Assembly: GCA_015501055.1 (NCBI GenBank)
Contig: JADNYV010000270.1
Span: 1-48,269 of the forward strand
Source of the DNA: Mucidula mucida
Lineage: Eukaryota > Basidiomycota > Agaricomycetes > Agaricales > Physalacriaceae
DNA length: 48,269 nt
Direction of reading: 5' to 3'
Part shown: one piece after another, positions 21,632-32,330 of the stretch
How the letters are laid out: each line of letters begins with the position of its first letter
Position numbering within the stretch: position 1 is the first letter of the stretch
Notes under the pieces: generated by a model
Told to the model about the DNA's origin: nothing
The model's database searches: none
The model's input: the letters and a program-made list of their open reading frames with translations, nothing else
Translations under genes and position numbers: made by a program

Positions 21632-22600
21632 ATGTCCTTGCATGTTCTCTTCATCACCTTTCTTACGATGAGCCAGGTGGCTCTATCTCATTTTATCCCG
21701 CTTTCTTCCCGGGCCGACTCCGACGATTCTAACGAGCTCCAAATGATAGCCCAGAACATGTCCTGGGAGTTGACATTCCTGGACTGTCGCGTCCGGACAT
21801 CACAAAGACGGTTCTTTTGCCTGACCTTCCTGAAGCCTGCTCCGACAACTTAGGCGACGACGAGGAATGCACGACTTCAATGAACGGTGTAAATGTCACG
21901 TATGCGGACAGCCGCTCTCCGTTTACGCTTTGCCGATGTAGCAACGCGAATACGACCATGGATGAGGCGATTAATAGTTTGGCGTCCCGTTGCGTTGAGG
22001 GAGTACGTTGGAACAGTGATGCTCCTGCCTGGGGATACACACGCATATACCTGGCGAAACCCATTATTTTGGTGTCAACAGCATTCATACGTGGATCCAT
22101 GAGGTGTGTACTTCTCATATCAAGGTTCAGCTCAGCATCACAACAAGCTTTCTTTAGGCATCGCATACGTTCGATGGCGCGAACGCTATAACGTCAGAGA
22201 CGGGCGATGGAATGTTTTCGGCGGCCGTCGACGCAGATACCTGCGTTCCCGATTCCTACGCAGTCACAAGTATTGTTGAGGCTAGTTCGTCTTTAATGAG
22301 TTCCATCCAATGCCTCAACTCTCCACTCGTAGGATTTTGCTCAACTCAGCGTCATCATCATTTATGCACTCGCAAACAATTATACCCTTCCTCCCGGTTA
22401 CGAAGTTGATTGCATGGCCCATCAGATATATCACATCCTTGGACTCTCCACATACTACCCGACAACTTTGTTCGGAAACGATTGAGGTCGGCACGATGAC
22501 ATTAGCATACACTAATGTGGCGTATCTTTCATTGACAGATGCCATCCAGGCTCGCGATTCTCCATTTTCCCGGGCTCATTGACATTGACATTATGTGGAA
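21632..22600 (+). pseudogene. Frameshifted paralogue of the GPI-anchored protein at 40804-41985
   Basis: The ATG at 21632 opens a signal peptide (MSLHVLFITFLTMSQVALS). The body matches the intact paralogue in order: CSDNLGDDEECTTSM / NVTYADSRSPFTLCRC, then VALREYVGTVMLLPGDTHAYT (one frame over), then HTFDGAN, DTCVPDSYAVTSIVE, and YALANNYTLPPGYEVDCM with TTLFGND. Reading it needs frame changes near 21765 and near 21980. A TGA follows GND, before any C-terminal GPI signal can be recognised. The paralogue's introns are in equivalent places. It is either a young pseudogene or a gene hit by two single-base sequence errors. Confidence 0.65.
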
Positions 22601-22875
22601 ATGGATCATTCGCGCCGAATACATTTGAAGAAGAACCGGTGTGAACACAAGTCCTGTCGACGAAACGTCGACGTGAGTGTTATTTGTAAGTAGACATTCA
22701 ATGTCGCCTCTTCGTGAGAGACCTTTTACCCGAAGGATGACTGTCAGTCTATTCTTAGGTTCCGGGTGTCCAATTGCAGCCGGTGTCCCAAACTCTTAAA
22801 TACGCTCTTGCTTCCCAGGATGTTCAACATTGACTGACAGGCCATTCGCTCATCGATTTACTCTAGTACAGCGCA

Positions 22876-23907
22876 ATGCGTGTTCTCGTTCTTGGGTATG
22901 GCTTAATTTTATCTAGTCAGTACATGACTGACTAGCCACTACAGAGCTACTGGTACGATCGGGTTTCCCGTTGCTCAAGCCTTGGTTCGTGCTGGCCATC
23001 AGGTCTATGGCATGACACGGTCCGAATCAAAGGCCAAAAAACTCGCTGCTGAAGAAAGTAAGTGGCACTCATACTCAAGTCTCCACATTCTCCTCAATGT
23101 TTTCCCCCAGTATCTCCCATTATCGGTGAAGTCGGTGTCCCGGATCCATGGATCAGCATTGTGGTAGACCTCGACTGTGTCGTTGACACAGTTGGGGGTG
23201 ATGCTGGAGGCCTCATCACAGCTCTGGGTAACGCTTGTACCAGCTTGAGGCCCCCTCCCCGAAGCTGACTTACATCTATACATCTGGAACCTGGGTTCAC
23301 GGCGAAAACCGTGAAAGCATCGTCACCGACACGACCCCCATCACTCGCCCCGCCGAAATTGTCTCCTGGCGTCCGGCGGTAGAGCAAGTCGCCTTGACAA
23401 ATCCGACCTTGAATGGGATAGTCATTCGACCGGCGCTTCTATACGGGCGTGGCGCGTCGCTGCTTGCCGCTCTTTTTGAGGCCGCGAGCAAGGGCGGCGA
23501 GATTGAATGGCCCGGCACACCTGGCGTGCGATACGCGGTTATCCACATGGACGACCTTGCTGATCTTTACTTGCGAGTCGCTGAGTCGGCACCCATCTTG
23601 GGAGGAAGGATATTCGATGCTGCCAACGATACTACCGAGTCTGAAGAAGATGTCTTGGCAAAACTTGTAAAGATATCGGGTGCACCAGGGTACCGCTTAA
23701 AAGAACCAGAGACTGGTGAGTGCTAGATATTTCTGTCTGACCTTTACATATTGACCTTCTTGACATTCAGTTTTTGAACGTGCACTGTGCCAGACCTCTT
23801 TGGTGCGGCCATACTTGGGGAGGGCACTTTTGGGATGGCAGCCAAAGAAGATCGGTTTAGTTGATGGTTTAGCGACGTATTATGCTTCTTGGAAGGCTAG
23901 TCTGTAG
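22876..23907 (+). CDS. NAD(P)-dependent epimerase/dehydratase (atypical SDR), with apparent frameshift
   Basis: Exons 22876-22895, 22945-23057, 23111-23715 and 23771-23907. The N-terminus MRVLVLGATGTIGFPVA is the Rossmann GxxGxxG motif and indicates NAD(P) binding; next come TRSESKAKKLAAEE and VVDTVGG. The catalytic-side part LTYIYTSGTWVHGE, RPALLYGRG and VIHMDDLADLY follows, and the C-terminus ends LATYYASWKASL. This matches extended/atypical SDR proteins close to NmrA and dihydroflavonol-reductase-like families; the substrate is unknown. The frame up to TSLRP (about 23250) and the frame from SPKLTY differ by one base at a GCCCCCTCCCC run (about 23252-23262). That single lesion is the only break, so a functional gene with a sequence error is plausible. 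Confidence 0.8.
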
Positions 23908-24874
23908 ATACAGAGAAAAGCTGGATTCTGTCGTTTTATTGCAACCTTGTCCCGACCGCATTGTCCGCCATGTATTACTTTTCGGTATCAATCGTAACAT
24001 TCTCTTACTCTGGCTTCTTTTTGTCATTGACTATCACTGCAACTATTGAACGTCCCGATATCGCATCCATATCCTCCCGCGAAGAGGAAGTGCACGGAAT
24101 ACTCTGGTGTGTACACGTACTGCATTATGTATGTACGTGGACACGCAAATGTATTCGGACAAGGTTTCTTGCGTTCGAAGTATTTCTTACACCTGGAGAA
24201 GATGATGCAGGAGCGGAGGCTTGCCAAAATGTTGTGCATCCGTCTTGCTTCAGGCAGAAACTTGGCAGAAACGATGAAGGAGGATCTTACATACCATCTT
24301 GATGAACAACATTCTTAGTATGCTGAGAGATAAATTGGGTAAATGGGTTGAACATCCCTTGTATGAGATGCGCGCTTGAAGTGATTGATAGAAGTTTTCT
24401 CTCATTCAATGATTGACTTTCTCTGTATGCAGCGTCTTCTGGCACACAAGTTCACACTTTATCCGCCTGGAAGGCTTGGAAACCTGAAGCGAACCCCCAA
24501 GTTTGACGTCTGACACATCGCCTGCAGAAGTGCGGATTTCTTTGCTTTACTCTCAGATAGGCTAGACTGGACTGCACATTTGCTGTCTTCAACATGATAC
24601 TGGTGATTGCACCACATATAGAGACATTATCTGTGTTCAGAGGCAGACACTGTCATTGTCTTTAAGAGATGAATACTGTTATGTTTTCTATTTCTCACGC
24701 TCAAAAGCGGTCAGTCTTGTCTACACTGATGAAAATTGCAATTCAAACACTTTGTACAACCACTCCGCTTGCCTACCTACCAGTAAATCTCTAAAGTACA
24801 TATATCCAATTCATACATAGTCAAGACTCCTCTAGCTCCATTTTTATCCTTTGGCTTTGAATTGTCTTCTGCAG
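23908..24874. other. AT-richer intergenic, 970 nt
   Basis: No gene seen. Composition becomes visibly more A/T-rich here, marking the left edge of the decayed island that extends to about 31.5 kb. Confidence 0.55.
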
Positions 24875-27800
24875 TTACAAATTAAACAGACGCCCAACAA
24901 AACACGGCTTAAGTGGAACAAGCTGAGGCTTTGCATCTTCTTTGTGCCATTCATTCTCCACCCTTGATGAACATATTATATTTTGGTAAAAGTCGTATAT
25001 GGTGGCCGGAGAACTCTCTTTCCGTTTTATGTTACGACGAGAAGAAGACTTTGCACCTTCCATCAATGAAGGAGTTGGGTAGGAAGCGGGATGAGGTTGG
25101 TGTGATGGTGCAAAGTCTTGTATAGCCATTTTGGATTGGCGTGTTCCTGGTTAGATCTGTAAATCACCACAGAATTACGCTTTCACTCTCCAAAATGTGC
25201 CACATGTTCTTCATACTTGGCAACTTCTTCCTTGTCAGGTGGGGTCCGGTAGCAAACATTCAAAACTTGAGCAAGCTTGGTCAGCAATGTGTTGAATTCT
25301 GGGACCTCAATTTTGTTCTCGCCCTGGAGGAGGTTGATGGACATGAATTGCCAAGTGCCCTAGGACATATGTTAGAGGCACAGCAGAAATAGACATATTC
25401 TGGACATACCGTACATCCAACATGATCAGTAAAAACTCCAGAGTCTAAAACTAGACAGAGGTCCCAATCAATAAGAATTCCTTTATGCGTAGGAGTAATC
25501 ATGATATTTCCGCTGCTGATATCTTGATGCAGTATACAAGCGAGATTAAAAGCACATTGGGCAGCTGAGATGTATTATTAGCATCAAGAAAGTAAGAGGG
25601 TGATGACCAACATACCTTCCATGGTGTCAACAATACGATTGACCAAGATTTTACCATTCCTGAAAATACTGAGATTGCGGGCTATGGTATTAAGAAAGAG
25701 ACAATGACATTAAAGAGGATTGTCAAGGCGGAAGTAGGTGCAACCGGCGCCAAGAGGATACACCAATTCCTTGAAACATGCTTCCTGTGTCTTTGTTCGC
25801 ATGCCCTCAACATCACTACCAACTATTATTGTAGCAACATGCAGGACCTTTTTCTCAGCAAGAATATTCTAAATCTCCGCCTCAGGTTGCGTGCGGGAAG
25901 ACTCCTCTCACCAATAATCCTTTATAAAAAGCAGACTGCCGTGCTTGGCTTTCTTCAACTACTTGTGTTCTTTGCCAGGGGTTGGGGTAAAAGAACAATC
26001 ATACACCAAAGAGCGCCGTGTCAAGCGCAAGAATGGGGAGATGCATGTATCCTCAAAAATGGGTGCAGGAACAATAAAGGAACACTTGGCACTATTGTCA
26101 AATTTGACAGTCATCCGCAAAACACACTCTTCTGGCAGCTTTACGCCTACAAAGGGCTCCATTTTGTTATTGTGTGGCTTCATCTGCGCATTGCAGTGCC
26201 ATATATCTCTGTCATACTTCCGGAACTGCACCAAGGCAGCTTCGGCATCTGAAATGTTGTTGAGTACCACGGTCACTGTGGGATTGTGGCCACACTGTTT
26301 AGCAGTGAGTTGTGAGAAGCAAAGGTAAAACTTGAACAGGGTTTTATCTTCATCGCCCTCCTGATAATTGAAGCGGCTAGAGACAACAGCACTACAACGG
26401 TCCCAGAAAATTAACTTTGCACATTTGCTGAACACCACCACACTCCTAAAGTGCTTGCGGTAGGACAAGAACATGGTAATGCTGGCGTACATGGCAATCT
26501 GACCGCGGGTTTGCTTGCCAACATCTGACTTGCGCTTACCAGGCCAATCTTTTGTAGAGACCTCAACGAGTAATACTCGGATCAGACCTGCAATCCGAGA
26601 GCCGAGTACTTGAGGCTGAAAGGGCATACTCGTAATCCGGAACTTACTCAATCCGCGCTGACTCGCGGGTCAAACGAGTTGAGTACTCGCAAGTTTGGTA
26701 AGTACTTGAAGACAATCCAGATCAGTAACGAGTTGCAAATACTCGCGGATCAAGCTACATAATATTGTAATAAAACTGTACATAAACAACCACTTTGTAA
26801 TAACTACTCATCAGATTTACCTTTCCGTGCGGCTTTTTTGTTGAAAATCTGAATTACTTGCTCAATAGGCACAAGGCCTGACTTGAACCAATCCTTCCGT
26901 GTAGGTGATGACAAGTGGCTACCAAGGGCGGCTTGTTTCTTGACTGTTGAGTAGGCGCGGGCTATGGGACATTTTGTATTGTATATCGTCAGGCCAGCGG
27001 ACCTTATATTCAAAAAATTTTATGTATCAGAATGTATTTTTTTTTGGTCGCAGATACTACAATTAGGTGCAAGTAAGTGCGAGTACTCATAACAAGTACT
27101 CACCGCTCAGATGCCCTACTCACAATCCGTTTATGACCCGACTTGCTATTGATCCGTGGATCAAACGAGTTGAGTAGCCGAGATCCCCGGCCGGATCAAG
27201 TACTCGAGTTTCTGCGTGACCCGGAAACTCGTTGAGGTCTCTAATCTTTTGCCATGATGGGAACATTAAGAGCGGCAGGTTGACTAAGTGAAGGGTCATT
27301 GGCAGCGCCCTCCGCATCACCAACTGTATCGCTGTTTCCTGTTAACTTTGTTAGAGCCTTGGGGTTGACAAACAGATTGGCCGAGGCAAGAACCTTGAAT
27401 TTGGCATTGGTTTCCATTAAGCAATGGACAGTGGCATCATTAGTGGGTAAGTTATCTACTGTATAGTGTCCCATGTCAACAGCCAGGCCTCAGCACTCCG
27501 CGTTGGGTTTGCGATATTTGCCAAACTTGGTCAAAATAAAATTGCCTTTAGCCTCCGTCTTCCACCGAATCGGCCAACCTTTCAGTGCAGCTGTCTACAA
27601 TGCAGTCAGTACATCATCAATGGCGGGCAAAAGACAAAGAAAAATGTATAAATGCACTGTACATGTCAATCTCTGTCCCTGCAGCAGTCATACTGCGTAG
27701 AGCTTGTCTGCTGCTTCTTGGAAATGGAGTCCAATTTCTTTTGGTAAGTGTCTGGAGTGTTGACGTTCCATGACATAAATGTTTCCATGAATTCCTTTGG

Positions 27801-28047
27801 GCTCATTCCAACAAGGTAGTGGCCTTTAGTCTTCTCGGCAACTCTAAAATACTATTTGTCCATGTTGCACCTTTGATTGTTGACGAAGAAGCAATCTTAA
27901 CCAGCAATTTTCTTCACAACAGATGTTTGGTTCTGGGTGTTGGTGTTATTCCAGATATGGGGCCAGGGTGGTGTCCTTGGATTGGAGGACAAAGGAGCAG
28001 TGTTGGGAGTTTGTGGCGCAGTATTGCTATTAATGGTATCTGCCATT
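24875..28047 (-). pseudogene. FunK1 fungal-type protein kinase, split by a hAT-like insertion
   Basis: The minus-strand ATG at 28047 starts MADTINSNTAPQTPN, followed through short introns by HYLVGMSPKEFMETFMSW. The FunK1 N-terminal domain continues on both sides of a mobile element: PIMAKD ends at its right edge (about 27252) and DWPGKRKSDVGKQTRGQ resumes at about 26546. The kinase core is seen further down: a catalytic loop reading HQDISSGN near 25530 (HQD instead of HRD), then LIDWDLC (DWD for DFG) near 25465, and GTWQFMS after an intron. The frame ends at 24875. Besides the insertion, a TGA at 27490-27492 interrupts the frame. The element and the stop argue that this copy is dead. FunK1 kinases are a fungal-expanded group of unclear function. 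Confidence 0.85.
26555..27243. mobile_element. Non-autonomous hAT-like element 1 (689 bp)
   Basis: The ends are inverted repeats: the first 17 nt TAGAGACCTCAACGAGT at 26555 recur as their reverse complement ending at 27243. They are flanked on both sides by the 8-bp direct repeat ATCTTTTG (26547-26554 and 27244-27251). An 8-bp target duplication and a TAGAG-type end are hAT-superfamily marks. Subterminal copies of CGAGTACT-like and AACGAGTTGAGTA motifs occur near both ends, as expected for transposase-binding sites. Removing the element and one duplication restores a continuous FunK1 frame (MAKD to WPGK). Only a short unassigned open frame lies inside (26804-27013, minus), so it could not move without a helper. 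Confidence 0.92.
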
Positions 28048-28922
28048 GTGAAAGTGAGAATCGAGAAGCAGTGAAGGGGAAAAGTGAACGCAAGTCCCTA
28101 CCATAAGACAGCCTTTATAGCACCAAGCATCCATTGTTTTATGACTCACCAAACAAAGAATGTGGACTGAATTCCCAAAATGACAATAGAGAAGTGGCAA
28201 ACAACAAGATGGGTGGACAATGTGGTGGTTCTTTGTCAAGAGGTAATGAGTGACATGATTGAGTTGCATCGCCAAAATGTTGCTATCTCGGCCACAGTGG
28301 ATGATTTACACTACAGTCACTGTTAGTGCTGTATTTAACATTGTGCCCAGGATTGCATACATCACCCCAATTATGACTGAGTCTGTTGTTTTCAGCAACC
28401 AGGTTCCACCTTCATGGCACTTACTTTCTTCCTCTGAGTCAGATTGATGGTTAAGTCTGCACCTTTGGTGTTAGCTGTGATCAGAACTTTGAGATCTATG
28501 TTAATAGTAGTGTACGTTAAAGCTCTACATATATTAGAGTACATATTTGAATTGTTAGCCCTCTCTACCTAGCCGGTGTACAAAAGGGCTTCCAACTACT
28601 AAATGCTATGGTAAGCAGAAAGAGCACTCTGCCCTTCCTGTCCTGTATTTGTGAGAATATACTGTAGACAGTATTAAGTAAAGCACTCAAAAAGTCTGGG
28701 TTCATTGCTTGGCTGTCTGTTTGTCCATACTGCAGTCCAATTGCAGCTGTGATGGGATCTAATGATTGTGTGTAAGTAAACGGCCATGTATTGAAATTGC
28801 CTTGTTTTCAGTGACCACCACCTAGTAGTAGCTTACCGCGAGCACGATGTTACCTTGAATGGGAGTTACTTTGGGCACACTGAGAAGTTCCTGTACATTG
28901 TACTCTCTCTTTATTCATAAAA
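28048..28922. other. AT-richer intergenic, 875 nt
   Basis: Upstream of the FunK1 relic on the minus strand and of the F-box relic on the plus strand. Short open frames only; no recognisable gene, RNA or repeat. Confidence 0.55.
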
Positions 28923-28949
28923 TTGAAACAGACATTAGTTCTATCCACA

Positions 28950-30926
28950 CTTTCTTCTGCATTACAATTTGTGCTCCCAACACAACCTCTACCACCACCA
29001 CCCCCGCAGTCTTCTGCACAGCTCTGTAATGATGATGTTTTTTCTGTTATATTTAAGGTTCTTGCATTGAAAGACCTATACGCTGTTGCGCTGACGTGTA
29101 AAGGATGATGTCCAGATGCCTACAGAGCATTGTATGCCTCTGTAGATTTCCAACCATCTTATTGAAAGGGCCCAGAAACAATAGACCTCTTGTCTTGTAC
29201 ACTCATAGCAAGTAAGGATATATGGGGGCTTATCAGAGATCTATTGCTACAATCAATGTCTGGTGCTAAACAACCTGAGCCAGCTACACTATATGACTGG
29301 CTCCCTCTCCTCCCGGACAACACTATCGCTTCATTTTATATCTTCTCCTCAGACATTGAAGTATTTCTTTTGATTCTTATCTATTCTCCAATGCTGCAGT
29401 CCGTGCAATATTTCAGTCTTTCCGCTGCTGAGTCATTTTTCATTGGGAGGAACAGAATGTCAGAGTTATTGAACTCTTTCCTAAAAGTATCCCATGTGGC
29501 AATATACCTTCCAACATTTGAGGGATTTGACCTACCCCAACCCAACTTTTACGCATCTTTTCTCCCATATGCCCCCGTATACGCCACATGGCCATTGAGA
29601 TGTGGGCTTTCACGCCTTTGTTTGCTGACCTTCTTTGACTGGTGCACACATCACTGGAAAATCTCCACTGTACGACTAGCAGTTCACAGCATTTCCATTT
29701 CGAATTCTGTCATGCTTGGGAAATCATGTATTCATTACCTCTTCATATGTTGCATGTCTATACCAACAATGTGCCTTCCAATACATTGTTTTTAATGTGT
29801 ATACCGGCTTCGTGGTCTGGTTTGCGTAAAATATTTTTTACCGGTTATATAATCCCTTCAGCTCTCTTTCCATTCCTACCTATATTACCGGAGATACTGG
29901 TGCTTGGTTTCTATTCCTATGACCTATTTCCTTTCAATGGTGTTGAGAAATTTGTAAACTCAGCTGCACAGTCACATGAACTGTTTTCTCAGCTCATCAT
30001 TCTTGGAGTTGATCATCCGCAAGACCTAATGGACTTACCACAAGTCTGTTTAAATTGCGGGAGTTCTCTTTATGCATATAACTCTTCAATCAAGTGCAAG
30101 TCATTTACAAAAGTTAATGATTGGAAACTGCGAACCATGCTAGTATGTCTTTGTCATATATTTATGTCTAGGGATGTGCGCTGTACCGTTACGGGTACGG
30201 CCATAAGTTGCCCACCCGTATTTGGTTTACGGCCGTAAAATATGGTCCGTAACAGCCGGAACATGGCCGTAGTGTGGTGTTCAGTTATAAATATCGAGAG
30301 TTATTGACCTGTCAGTATGTAGTTAGTTTTTCTCAATGTGTGGATAAGTTGACAAGTCACCTTTGGGCCCGAAAGGAGCCTACTTCAGCCATTACCACTG
30401 AAAGACAGTCATTCAGGCAGCTTCAATGCTCAAATACTGCACCAGAAAAGTTGATTCATGTCCTTTGATGTTTTTCGGACAGTAAATGGGTGGTCCGGGA
30501 GGCCAAATGCACCGAGAACGTTGTTGTTCATCAACAAGATGGTCCACATGGTAGGTGTCCCAATTGGGACAAGCCATCGCTGGCAAGGTCTTCAAGCGAC
30601 ATCCACGACACATTTCAGCCAGCATTAGATTGTGTTTGTCCTTGGTACTCTACATGAGGGGTCTGCTACTGGATGGATAGCGATTTGAAGACGATCTGAC
30701 CCCACCAGGTGAGTGACCGTATCACAGCCATATGACCAATCCGTTGACCATACTCCAAGATTGCTTATGGTACGGGTACCGTAACCCGTATGCTGTACTG
30801 TATGCACCGTACATACGGTACGGTGCACATCCCTATTTATGTCTGCAAACACTTACAGAAAGTTGTATAGAAAGACATGTCTCCCATGACGATTGCATAG
30901 TTTGGTTGTCCTTTCTACCAAGATGA
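28950..30926 (+). pseudogene. F-box/LRR protein relic carrying a hAT-like element in an intron
   Basis: One plus frame reads CNDDVFSVIFKVLALKDLYAVALTCKG, an F-box-like start without an ATG before it. It then hits TGA at 29106 and again at 29163, yet continues in the same frame as coding-like sequence (LIASKDIWGLIRDLLL, TLYDWLPLLPDN). Both stops sit where Trp or a similar residue would be expected. Near 29640 the coding signal shifts frame to HTSLENLHCTTSS and runs to KVNDWKLRT. A GTATGT donor at about 30142 and a TTACAG acceptor at about 30857 define an intron that holds the element. Leu-rich frames further right (to about 31385, LKDIILCHARSLTDHY) may be more of the same relic. Confidence 0.6.
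30169..30835. mobile_element. Non-autonomous hAT-like element 2 (667 bp)
   Basis: The left end is TAGGGATGTGCGCTGTAC; the right end, read in reverse complement, is TAGGGATGTGCACCGTACC-like, so the TIRs match over the first 11 nt and imperfectly beyond. The flanking 8-bp direct repeats are TTTATGTC at 30161-30168 and 30836-30843. TAGGGATGTGC ends and 8-bp duplications are classical for hAT elements. Many copies of GTACGGG / CCCGTAC and palindromes such as GGTACGGGTACC crowd both ends. There is no transposase inside. It sits in an intron of the F-box relic and is unrelated in sequence to element 1. Confidence 0.92.
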
Positions 30927-32330
30927 GCTATCTTCAGATTGATGTTGGTGCTAAGAATGGACTTTCAATGCCTATGGTTGAACAAGATGTGTATAAATAA
31001 AAAGTATCGGGAAGTTAAGCATGATCTACCACACATCACCTTTGCTGTGCTCGCCCTTAGATTTCTGAATTGCACGGCACACTTCATGACCAACAATCTC
31101 CTCAAGAGGTTTCTTGTTCAACACAACCTCAAAGATATCATTCTTTGTCATGCAAGAAGCTTGACAGACCACTACATTGCCTTTCTACAGATGTTCCAAC
31201 TTTCTAATTCTGACCACAAGGAGTCTTCTTGCGACAACATACTCCATCAACCCAATTTTCCCACTGGTATATCAGACTTGTATACTCTATTACATGGCGA
31301 CCTCGTCAAGTATTGCAAGGAATTCCCGTCACACCTTTCGCACCAACAGTGGTTGGGTCTGTTACTGGCTGCTGGAGGCGCTTAGTAGAGAATGCTACAT
31401 TTTCTGGAAGGACCATTACTTCCAACAACCCCCCCTATGACATCACCTCAACTTTTCCTTTGATGTCAAGATCTACATACACTACGAACAAGCACAATGT
31501 CTCCAACAACATGTCTTACAAGAATGGCGATGTTTGGTCATCCTTCATTGTTTAGACAAATTTGCTATTTCGTGTTGTATCTAATCCCAAGTACAGAAAT
31601 AAGTGTGTAGCCAGGTAAGCTAGCATTCAGATGACAGTTGACTTGAACTGAACACTTGGCTAACTGGCTAATGAATGCAAACACCTATTGAGATTGATGG
31701 TGCATACAGGAGTAGTCTTGTAAACTGACTCAACAAGAGAAGATGGGATACTCACGATCGTCTCTTAGTAGAGTCTGGAACCTATGTAGGGGGGCTCACT
31801 TCGGACTTCGAAAATTGCAGATGCCGAACCCTAACCCCAGGGTGTGCCGGCGGACCGGAACCAGATGCTTTTGCACTACTGATCCATCCTGTACCTCGAA
31901 TCTACTGCCTGTAGTTAAGATTGAATATCTAAGGTCTGTCTATGGTTCATCATTCCCACTGTAGATCACCTGCAACTCGATAACATTCCTCCGAATGACC
32001 GGATGCGCTGCAACAACTGCCTGCACTGCACTGTTGAGGCGCTGCGCCACATCGATCTCTCCATTATACGTAGATTACACTGGTGAACGTGGGATGAGTG
32101 AACACTGGACGATTTAGCGTGATCGGTAACCCTAACCTTAGTGCATTTTGAAACTCCGAAGTGAGCCTCACACGGTACCCCACATAGGCTCAAGACTAAC
32201 AGACTACTATACAGATTAGAGTAACTATTGGTACAACATCTAGGATCATTACAACCACCGGTCTTGTGTCTACACTACTATTGTCTTTCAATGCAAAACT
32301 ATACGCGTCGTGTCATTTCACTGCGGTCCG
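30927..32330. other. Gene-poor stretch, 1.4 kb
   Basis: An open plus frame at 30939-31385 contains Leu-rich, LRR-like text and may be the tail of the F-box relic. No other gene recognised. The base composition returns to that of the flanking genes near 31.7 kb. Confidence 0.45.

Noticed and set aside
26804..27013. Transposase gene inside hAT-like element 1
   Set aside because: The 69-residue frame shows no catalytic or dimerisation motif of hAT transposases; the element is better called non-autonomous.
31825..32140. Telomere-like CCCTAA motifs
   Set aside because: Only isolated single units (about 31830 and 32127), far from a tandem array; chance is enough.
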